DNA from: Oscillospiraceae bacterium
Lineage (GTDB): Bacteria > Bacillota > Clostridia > Oscillospirales > Ruminococcaceae
Length of the DNA stretch: 5,296 bases
NCBI GenBank assembly: GCA_029240015.1
Contig: JARBTU010000143.1
Span: 1 to 5,296, forward strand
Direction of reading: 5' to 3'
Both the position numbers and the translations under genes were made by a program. This document shows, one piece after another, positions 1-5,296 of the stretch; position 1 is the stretch's first letter, and the number at the start of each line of letters is the position of its first letter. The notes below the pieces were generated by a model. The model did not search any database, had not been told where the DNA came from, and saw only the letters and a list, made by a program, of their open reading frames with translations.

Positions 1-21
1 GTTGGAAAGCTGCTTATCTAA
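1..21 (+). CDS. Possible last codons of feoB (partial, 5' end outside window)
   Basis: Frame 1 reads VGKLLI and then TAA at 19-21. Clostridial FeoB proteins often end in a hydrophobic segment followed by a short tail of this kind, and the next gene belongs to a family that normally sits directly after feoB. Only six residues are visible, so this rests mainly on context. The first bases could equally be non-coding, or frame 3 could be open from upstream to the stop at 51-53. Confidence 0.3.
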   Translation, partial: VGKLLI

Positions 22-40
22 AAATATTGGGGCTGATAAA

Positions 41-205
41 ATGGATATACTGATAACAGTTTTTTGCATTTTGCTGATTATAACAGCAATTGTAATATTT
101 TATCGTCATATCCAAAACATATCTTCCAGAAAAAGTTGTAAAAATTGCAGTGGATGTTCGAAAAGAAACGAATGTTCTTTGCCTAAAAAGAATTTCAAAA
201 AATAG
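41..205 (+). CDS. FeoB-associated Cys-rich membrane protein
   Basis: This is a small single-pass membrane protein of 54 residues. Residues 3-20 form one hydrophobic helix (ILITVFCILLIITAIVIF). A short basic linker follows, then a Cys-rich tail with C33-x2-C36-x2-C39-x5-C45 and a lysine-rich C-terminus. One N-terminal helix followed by a short C-x2-C-x2-C tail is the hallmark of the FeoB-associated Cys-rich family, found next to the ferrous-iron transporter FeoB in Firmicutes. Its exact role is not established; the cysteines suggest metal or Fe-S handling on the cytoplasmic side. I chose ATG 41 because GGGG at 29-32 lies 8 bases upstream and the helix then begins at residue 3. The same frame is open from a TTG at 2, but that would add 13 residues atypical of the family. 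The overlap with the frame of the downstream regulator is a shadow. Confidence 0.75.
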   Translation: MDILITVFCILLIITAIVIFYRHIQNISSRKSCKNCSGCSKRNECSLPKKNFKK

Positions 206-239
206 TGTGTACTTGAACTCTGATGCAGGAGATACCCTG

Positions 240-268
240 TTGTATTGTTTTTTAATATATGGTATAAT
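240..268 (+). promoter_or_regulatory. Sigma-A-type extended -10 promoter of the Rrf2 regulator
   Basis: The -35 element is TTGTAT (240-245) and the -10 is a perfect TATAAT (263-268), with a 17-base spacer. A TG at 260-261 makes it an extended -10. Transcription should start near 275, leaving a leader of about 50 bases before the GTG start at 324. Confidence 0.7.
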
Positions 269-290
269 AACCGCAGAATACGGTCATTAT
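264..290. promoter_or_regulatory. Candidate operator: inverted repeat over the -10 and start site
   Basis: The left arm ATAATAACCG (264-273) and the right arm CGGTCATTAT (281-290) are inverted copies matching at 9 of 10 positions, around a 7-base spacer. The repeat covers five of six bases of the -10 and the predicted start site, so a bound dimer would block RNA polymerase. Its size and 7-base centre resemble sites of dimeric Rrf2-family regulators, and the adjacent gene encodes such a regulator. Autoregulation is therefore the simplest reading, by inference. A transcript hairpin is less likely because the start site lies inside the repeat. Confidence 0.55.
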
Positions 291-323
291 CCATTATTAT
301 TTAAAAGAAGTGACGTGAAAGAA

Positions 324-758
324 GTGAAGATTTCCACAAAGGGCAGATATGCCTTAAGGTTCATGTTCGATTTGTCGTTGCATTACGGAAAAGGTCTGGT
401 TCCTTTGAAAGAGATCTCAAAAAGGCAGAACATATCCGGGAAATATCTTGAACAAATTATCATGAATCTGAACAAAGCCGGGCTTGTAAGGAGCGTACGA
501 GGCTCTCAGGGAGGATATAGTTTGAAAGAAAGCCCTGAAAATATCATCGTCGGGGATATCCTAAGAGCGGTTGAGGGTTCTCTTTCTCCCGTTGAATGTG
601 TGGACGACAAAAATTGCTGTGAAAAACATGACACCTGTGGAACGATAATCGTATGGGAAAAGCTCAAGAAAGCGGTTGATGATGTTATTGACAACATCAC
701 CTTGAAAGACCTGGTTGATGATTATTTATCAAAAAGTCAAAGTGAATACTACATATAA
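324..758 (+). CDS. Rrf2/IscR-family transcriptional regulator
   Basis: This is a 144-residue dimeric winged-helix DNA-binding protein of the Rrf2 family, whose best-known member is the Fe-S sensor IscR. It opens with the family signature KISTKGRYALR. The helix-turn-helix spans about residues 28-58 (LKEISKRQNISGKYLEQII, then LNKAGLVRS). The wing is RGSQGGYSL (59-67), followed by the IxxGDILRAVEG helix (74-85). A Cys cluster lies at C92, C98, C99 and C105, close to the C92/C98/C104 cluster ligands of E. coli IscR. The position of the IscR His ligand (three after the last Cys) is Ile108, although His102 lies within the loop. Cluster binding is likely but unproven. The GTG start at 324 puts the signature at residue 2, with SD-like GAAGTGA at 307-313. 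GTG 315 is an alternative, and the in-frame ATG at 150 would add a non-family N-terminus overlapping the previous gene. The gene appears monocistronic, with its own promoter and terminator. No iscS or iscU follows it, so its target genes are unknown. Confidence 0.88.
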   Translation: MKISTKGRYALRFMFDLSLHYGKGLVPLKEISKRQNISGKYLEQIIMNLNKAGLVRSVRGSQGGYSLKESPENIIVGDILRAVEGSLSPVECVDDKNCCEKHDTCGTIIVWEKLKKAVDDVIDNITLKDLVDDYLSKSQSEYYI

Positions 759-799
759 CAAAAAGGACTCAGCTTAAAGTTGAGCCCTTTTTGTTATAT
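753..799 (+). terminator. Long intrinsic terminator after the Rrf2 regulator
   Basis: Bases 753-774 pair with 778-799 over 22 positions, with one A:C mismatch (767/785), one G:U pair (772/780) and a 3-base loop TAA. The right arm carries CCC followed by TTTTT (788-792), matched by AAAAA on the left, so the hairpin could end transcription in either direction. The left arm begins inside the last codons and stop of the regulator gene. It separates the regulator from the recJ operon. Confidence 0.85.
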
Positions 800-834
800 T
801 AAACATTTATTATTCTGTATATAAACTGTAAAAG

Positions 835-863
835 TTGAATTTATTTCACAAAAGTGATAGAAT
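835..863 (+). promoter_or_regulatory. Promoter of the recJ-rel operon
   Basis: The -35 is TTGAAT (835-840), the spacer is exactly 17 bases, and the -10 is TAGAAT (858-863). A TG at 855-856 provides an extended -10. The predicted start is near 870, giving a leader of about 48 bases. The spacer contains TCAC-AAAA-GTGA (846-857), a small perfect inverted repeat that might be an operator. The promoter lies directly after the preceding terminator, as expected for a new transcription unit. Confidence 0.6.
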
Positions 864-917
864 AATATATTAATTACTAAAATACTGCAGGGCTTTTGAG
901 AGGGTTGTTGTAACATC

Positions 918-2954
918 ATGGCGTTTAAGAAGTGGAACATAAGCAATGTGTCAAAAGAAAAAGCAAAAATTCTTGCCGATGAATGCGGAATAAGCAGTTT
1001 TGTCGCAGAAATACTGGTTGCAAGGGGATATGATACCCCTGTGTTGGCATATGATTTTTTGTCGGATGACCATGAACTGGAAGACCCTTTTGTGATGGCT
1101 GATATGCAAAAAGCAGCCGAACGTATTCAAAAGGCTGTAGATGCATCAGAAAAAATTGTGATTTACGGCGACTATGATTGTGATGGGGTCACGTCAACGG
1201 TTGCTCTTTATACCTATCTTGAATCTGTCGGTGCGGATGTGTCTTATCACATTCCGGAACGGGAAGAAGGGTATGGGCTGAATGCGAGCTCATTGGAAAA
1301 GTTAGCAGGGCAGGGAACCGTTCTTATCATAACGGTAGACAACGGAATTTCAGCATTCAAAGAATGCGAGCGAGCCTATGAGTTGGGGATGCAGGTTGTC
1401 ATCACCGACCACCATCAAACAGGGGAATCACTGCCAATGGCAGAAGCCGTTGTAAACCCTCATCGAACAGACTGTGGAAGTTCGTTTAAAGATTTATGCG
1501 GAGTTGGTGTGGTGTTAAAACTGATTGCCGCATTGGAAGGCGGAGATTACACCTCAGCATTGGATTGTTTCTCTGATATTGCAGCGATTGGCACCATAGG
1601 GGATGTGGTTCCTCTTGTAGGAGAAAATCGCATCATCGTAAAACACGGGATCTCCATGCTGGAGATGACCGAGAATGCGGGAATCATCGCTATGCTGGAG
1701 GTTGCAAAACTTTCGGGAAAACAGTTGACTTCCGAGATGATCGCATTTGGGATTGTGCCGAGAATCAATGCAGCAGGGCGGCTGAGTTCAGCGAAAATGG
1801 CAGTTGAAATGCTGCTTAGCGAAGATTATGATGAAGCTTATTCTCTGGCTCAGAAAATTGATGAACTTAACAAATCCCGTCAAAAGATGGAGCAGGATAT
1901 TTTAGGTGAAATCGATGAATTTTTGACAAAAGAAAATACAAGGCTTTATGACCGAGTGATGGTTTTATCAGGCGAAAACTGGCACCATGGGGTAATCGGA
2001 ATTGTCAGTGCAAAAGTGCTTGAGAGATACTCAAAACCCAACATTTTGCTCTCGGTTGATGGGGATGAAGCGAGAGGGAGTGCAAGAAGTGTAGAAGGCT
2101 TCTCGCTATATCACGCACTTGTTGCTTCAAGCGAATATCTCACCCGATTTGGCGGGCATAAACAAGCGGCGGGAATGAGCATCCAAACGGATGATATCAA
2201 GGCTTTTGCTGATTCAATCAATCAGTATGCGGGTGAAAATTTTGACGAAATGCCTCAGTATACCTATCAAGTCGATAAGGTTATAAAAGCGGAAGAGATT
2301 ACTGTGGAAACAATTGAAGATATGAATATCCTGCAGCCTTTCGGCACTCAGAATCAGTCGCCTCTTTTTATGCTTAAAAACTTCAGAATCGATTCAATTT
2401 ATCCGTTGACTGAAAATAAGCATATAAGGCTTAAATTGATATCAGGAAAATCAGTATTATATGCGCTTTATTTCGGTATGAGCACCGAGCGTTTTCCCTA
2501 TAAGCTCGGAGATACTGTTGATATGGTTGCATCTTTGGATATCAATACATACAACGGCAAAGAGTCCGTATCCATAAAGATAAAAGATATGAGACCGACC
2601 GGTTTTATGGAATCCAAATTCTTTGCGGCAAAAAATATTTATGAAAAAATAAAAAGAGGGGAACCTATTGATAAGAAGTTAAAAGACAGGGTCATCCCCA
2701 CCCGAGACGAAGTTGGGATCGTGTATAAGTTTTTAGCAGAAAACAAAGGGTATGCGGGAGATATAGACGGGACGTACATACAGTTATATAAAAGCGGCCT
2801 TAATTATTGCAAAATCAGAGTGGCAATTGATATTCTGGAAGAAATCGGTTTACTCATTGTTTCTCCCCTTAAAGATAAAGTTGAAGTGATAAAAAATCCT
2901 GAAAAAAAAGACTTACAGTCATCTGTGCTTTTGCAGCAATTACAAAGAGTTTAG
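918..2954 (+). CDS. recJ: Single-stranded-DNA-specific exonuclease RecJ
   Basis: RecJ is a cytoplasmic 5'-to-3' exonuclease on single-stranded DNA, acting in recombinational and mismatch repair. This copy has 678 residues. The DHH phosphoesterase domain shows DYDCDG (85-90), the TVDNG aspartate (D141), DHH (164-166), CGVGVVLKL (194-202), GDVVPL (228-233) and PRINAAGR (281-288). The DHHA1 domain shows HHGVIGIVSAKV (356-367), GSAR (387-390) and RFGGHKQAAGM (410-420). An OB-fold-like domain covers about 449-560. A C-terminal region of about 118 residues (561-678), rich in helix and ending DLQSSVLLQQLQ, resembles the extension of Firmicutes RecJ. B. subtilis RecJ, at about 786 residues, is longer. 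All metal-binding aspartates and histidines I can place are present, so it should be active. ATG 918 is the only start after the in-frame stop at 897-899. Its SD is poor: GAGAGGG (898-904) lies 13 bases away. It is first in an operon with rel. Confidence 0.95.
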   Translation: MAFKKWNISNVSKEKAKILADECGISSFVAEILVARGYDTPVLAYDFLSDDHELEDPFVMADMQKAAERIQKAVDASEKIVIYGDYDCDGVTSTVALYTYLESVGADVSYHIPEREEGYGLNASSLEKLAGQGTVLIITVDNGISAFKECERAYELGMQVVITDHHQTGESLPMAEAVVNPHRTDCGSSFKDLCGVGVVLKLIAALEGGDYTSALDCFSDIAAIGTIGDVVPLVGENRIIVKHGISMLEMTENAGIIAMLEVAKLSGKQLTSEMIAFGIVPRINAAGRLSSAKMAVEMLLSEDYDEAYSLAQKIDELNKSRQKMEQDILGEIDEFLTKENTRLYDRVMVLSGENWHHGVIGIVSAKVLERYSKPNILLSVDGDEARGSARSVEGFSLYHALVASSEYLTRFGGHKQAAGMSIQTDDIKAFADSINQYAGENFDEMPQYTYQVDKVIKAEEITVETIEDMNILQPFGTQNQSPLFMLKNFRIDSIYPLTENKHIRLKLISGKSVLYALYFGMSTERFPYKLGDTVDMVASLDINTYNGKESVSIKIKDMRPTGFMESKFFAAKNIYEKIKRGEPIDKKLKDRVIPTRDEVGIVYKFLAENKGYAGDIDGTYIQLYKSGLNYCKIRVAIDILEEIGLLIVSPLKDKVEVIKNPEKKDLQSSVLLQQLQRV

Positions 2955-2960
2955 GAGAAG
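2953..2960 (+). promoter_or_regulatory. Ribosome-binding site of rel overlapping the recJ stop
   Basis: AGGAGAAG lies 9 bases before ATG 2970, and its first two bases belong to the recJ TAG (2952-2954). It favours ATG 2970 over the in-frame ATGs at codons 7 and 9, and it suggests translational coupling between recJ and rel. Confidence 0.75.
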
Positions 2961-2969
2961 TACACATCT

Positions 2970-5147
2970 ATGATTTACACACTAGAAATGCTAATGGATC
3001 TGATTGAAAAAACAGAAAAAATCTTTGATACTGACCTTATTAACAAAGCCTATAAAATTGCAGATGAAGCGCATAAGGGTCAGAACAGAGTTTCAGGAGA
3101 CCCATATGTTTCACACCCGATTGCGGTGGCTTATATCCTTGTTGAACTTGGAATGGACACCGATTGTATTTGTGCGGCGCTTTTGCATGATGTGGTCGAA
3201 GATACAGACACTTCTCTCACTCAAATACAAAAAGAGTTTGGACACGATGTTTCTCTGTTAGTGGACGGGGTCACAAAGCTTGGAAAAGTTCCGCTCTCCA
3301 CAAGAGAAGAACAACAGGCGGAAAATATACGCAAGATGTTTTTGGCAATGTCACAGGATATCAGGGTAGTTATCATCAAACTCGCTGACAGGCTTCATAA
3401 TATGAGAACAATTGAGTTTATGCCGCCTCAAAAACAAAGAGACAAATCCCTTGAAACGATGGAAATCTATGCGCCGATTGCACATAGGCTGGGTATCCGC
3501 GCTGTAAAAGAAGAATTAGAAGACATTGCGCTTCGTTATTTGGATCCTGTTGCGTGTAAAGAAATCGAAGAGATGCTGGAAATAAAAAAAGAAAACAGGA
3601 ATAAATTTATTGATGATATCAAGCTTAAAATCTTGGGTCGTCTTAACGAGTATGGTCTGGTTCCTCACATAGAGGGACGCGTAAAAAGCCTTTACGGAAT
3701 TTATCGAAAAGTATATATGGCGGGAAGAGCCTTTGAAGAAGTTTATGATATCTACGCTGTCAGAGTAATTGTTTCTACGGTTATAGAATGTTATAACATT
3801 TTGGGAATCATCCATGATATGTTTCAACCGATTCCAAATCGGTTTAAAGACTATATCTCCACGCCAAAACCGAATATGTACCAAAGCTTGCATACAACCC
3901 TTATCAGTAAAGACGGAGTTCCTTTTGAAATCCAAATCAGAACATGGGATATGCATTATACCGCCGAGTATGGAATTGCGGCACACTGGAAATACAAAGC
4001 GGGCATACACGGAAAAGACAAGCTGGAAGAAAGGCTTGCATGGATCAGGCAGGTTATTGAAGCGGGACAGGATACCGAAGATGTTGAGGACATTGTAAGA
4101 ACCATTAAAACTGACATCGGAAGTGAAGAGGTTTTTGTTTTTACACCAAGAGGAGATGTAAAAAGTCTGCCTGTTGGATCGACTGTTGTTGACTTCGCCT
4201 ATGCGATTCACAGCGCCGTCGGCAATAAAATGATTGGCGCAAAGATTGACGGACGAATTGTTTCGCTGGATTCCCAAGTAAAGACAGGTCAAATCGTTGA
4301 AATATTGACTACCAATTCTCAAAACCATGGTCCAAACAGGGCGTGGCTCAAGTTTGTAAAAACCAACGAGGCGCGAAGCAAGATTCGCTCCTGGTTTAAA
4401 AAAGAACGTCGTGAAGAAAATATTATCGAAGGAAAAGCTGAACTGGAAAGAGAATTCAAAAGGAATTATATCAATCTGGATGATCAGCAGATGGCAGAGT
4501 TTATTAAAAACATCGCAGAGCGTCAACATTGCGAAAGTGTAGAGGATTTTTATGCTTCCATCGGTTATGGTGGAATCAGTCTATCCCGAATCATGCCTCG
4601 AATCAAAGACGATTATACAAAAATTATCAAGGCACAGGAACCGACCGTTTTAGAAACCATTTCGATGACACAGCAATTTTCCAAAAAAAGCACAAGTGGT
4701 GTCATTGTGGAAGGAATTGATAACTGTCTGGTGAAATTTTCCCAATGCTGCAACCCGTTGCCGGGGGACGATATTATCGGATTCATCACAAGAGGTCATG
4801 GCGTTTCGGTCCATAAGAAAGATTGCATTAACGTGATTTCCTCCATGCGAGACAAATCCCAGCTTGGAAGATGGATCAGCGTACACTGGGAACAAAACGT
4901 TTCTGTTAGTTATCGCTCAACGCTTGATATTATTGCGAATGACCGTAATGCATTGCTTGCAGACATCAGCATTGCTCTTGCGAATTTTAGAGTTCCGATC
5001 CATGAACTGAACGCAAGGGAGCTTAAAAACGGGAATGCAAATATCGTTGCAACAATCGGCATTGCGGGTATCGAGCAGCTTAAAAGCATTATGCAGAAAA
5101 TCAGTAAGATTGAAGGCGTCATTTCAGTAGAACGTTCCGGAAAATAA
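2970..5147 (+). CDS. rel: Bifunctional (p)ppGpp synthetase/hydrolase (Rel/SpoT family)
   Basis: This 725-residue protein is a full-length long RSH enzyme that makes (p)ppGpp from ATP and GTP/GDP on starved ribosomes and also degrades it. The HD hydrolase domain (about 20-180) keeps every key residue: R40, H49, H73-D74, E77-D78 and N144 in LADRLHNMR. The numbering is shifted by four from the streptococcal Rel structure. The synthetase domain (about 230-345) has D260, the RFKD motif (291-294) that marks bifunctional Rel rather than the EXDD of monofunctional RelA, YQSLHT (304-309), E320 in EIQIRT, and AEYGIAAHWKYK. Next come TGS (386-447), a helical region, a zinc-finger-like segment with C593-C594, H615 and C619, and a C-terminal ACT domain (about 647-723). 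The length is normal for the family and nothing is missing. It follows recJ by 15 bases and is probably cotranscribed from the promoter at 835-863. Some annotations call this relA; function would be the same. Confidence 0.96.
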   Translation: MIYTLEMLMDLIEKTEKIFDTDLINKAYKIADEAHKGQNRVSGDPYVSHPIAVAYILVELGMDTDCICAALLHDVVEDTDTSLTQIQKEFGHDVSLLVDGVTKLGKVPLSTREEQQAENIRKMFLAMSQDIRVVIIKLADRLHNMRTIEFMPPQKQRDKSLETMEIYAPIAHRLGIRAVKEELEDIALRYLDPVACKEIEEMLEIKKENRNKFIDDIKLKILGRLNEYGLVPHIEGRVKSLYGIYRKVYMAGRAFEEVYDIYAVRVIVSTVIECYNILGIIHDMFQPIPNRFKDYISTPKPNMYQSLHTTLISKDGVPFEIQIRTWDMHYTAEYGIAAHWKYKAGIHGKDKLEERLAWIRQVIEAGQDTEDVEDIVRTIKTDIGSEEVFVFTPRGDVKSLPVGSTVVDFAYAIHSAVGNKMIGAKIDGRIVSLDSQVKTGQIVEILTTNSQNHGPNRAWLKFVKTNEARSKIRSWFKKERREENIIEGKAELEREFKRNYINLDDQQMAEFIKNIAERQHCESVEDFYASIGYGGISLSRIMPRIKDDYTKIIKAQEPTVLETISMTQQFSKKSTSGVIVEGIDNCLVKFSQCCNPLPGDDIIGFITRGHGVSVHKKDCINVISSMRDKSQLGRWISVHWEQNVSVSYRSTLDIIANDRNALLADISIALANFRVPIHELNARELKNGNANIVATIGIAGIEQLKSIMQKISKIEGVISVERSGK

Positions 5148-5160
5148 GGGGGACTCAAAA

Positions 5161-5296
5161 TTGGAACAAAACATTATAAAAGTAACAGTGGGTCCGCTTG
5201 GGACGAACTGCTTAATCATAAAAACAAATGAGAACAATGCGATTCTAATCGATCCCGGATTCGAAATCAAAAGAATTGCTGATACAATTCAAAAAA
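5161..5296 (+). CDS. Metallo-beta-lactamase-fold hydrolase, N-terminus (partial)
   Basis: Forty-five codons are visible before the window ends. The start is TTG, 8 bases after a very strong SD, AAGGGGG (5146-5152), which overlaps the last bases of the rel stop codon. The protein begins with a beta strand and VGPLGTNCLII (10-20), then AILIDPG (27-33). This is the N-terminal signature of small glyoxalase-II-like metallo-beta-lactamase-fold hydrolases, in which the Asp-Pro-Gly precedes the metal-binding HxHxDH motif. That motif is not reached here. A gene of this type directly after rel is common in Clostridia, often followed by hemZ and hisS, so the operon probably continues. The physiological substrate of this subgroup is uncertain. 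Confidence 0.82.
   Translation, partial: MEQNIIKVTVGPLGTNCLIIKTNENNAILIDPGFEIKRIADTIQK

Noticed and set aside
225..254. Possible terminator after the FeoB-associated gene (CAGG/CCTG followed by a T run)
   Set aside because: The stem is only 4-5 bases and sits about 9 bases from the T run, which itself belongs to the spacer of the regulator promoter. It is too weak to call.
150..323. N-terminal extension of the Rrf2 regulator from ATG 150
   Set aside because: The extra 58 residues have no family similarity, overlap the preceding gene, and would run through the promoter and operator of the regulator itself.
753..799. Riboswitch or attenuator in front of recJ
   Set aside because: The structure is a simple hairpin with a T tract right after the regulator stop and lies upstream of the recJ promoter, so it is a terminator and not part of the recJ leader.
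3004..3261. An 85-codon + strand frame at the start of rel
   Set aside because: It is out of frame with the conserved HD domain of Rel and has no recognisable content of its own.
3516..4529. A 337-codon open frame on the minus strand inside rel
   Set aside because: It lies wholly antisense to strongly conserved Rel domains, its translation is rich in Phe, Asn and Ser with no recognisable motif, and it has no promoter of its own. It is a codon-bias shadow.

Overview
The window looks like ordinary chromosome from a low-to-moderate GC Gram-positive, most likely a member of Clostridia. The evidence is the AT-rich intergenic DNA with near-consensus sigma-A-type promoters, the use of TTG and GTG starts, the clostridial style of the RecJ and Rel proteins, and the FeoB-associated Cys-rich membrane protein, a family typical of Firmicutes. 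Every gene I can support is on the + strand.

Layout. (1) 1-205: the tail of an iron-uptake locus. A few codons that may be the end of feoB are followed by a 54-residue FeoB-associated Cys-rich membrane protein. (2) 206-800: an Rrf2/IscR-type regulator. It has its own extended -10 promoter, a 10-bp-arm inverted repeat lying on the -10 and start site (a strong candidate autoregulatory operator), and a long hairpin terminator. It therefore reads as a single-gene transcription unit. (3) 801-5296: a second promoter drives recJ, then a bifunctional rel/spoT-type (p)ppGpp synthetase/hydrolase, then the start of a metallo-beta-lactamase-fold hydrolase. Gaps are tiny (15 and 13 bases), and the rel ribosome-binding site overlaps the recJ stop codon, so these three are almost certainly one operon.

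How the genes work together. The feo tail and the Cys-rich regulator form a plausible iron/Fe-S sensing neighbourhood, although nothing in the sequence proves the regulator controls feo. The recJ-rel-hydrolase group is a known Firmicutes neighbourhood that pairs DNA repair with stringent-response control. It differs from the Bacillus subtilis order recJ-apt-relA-dtd in having neither apt between recJ and rel nor dtd directly after rel.

I see no mobile element, CRISPR array, RNA gene or undescribed system. The observation most worth a second look is the operator-like inverted repeat in front of the Rrf2 regulator.
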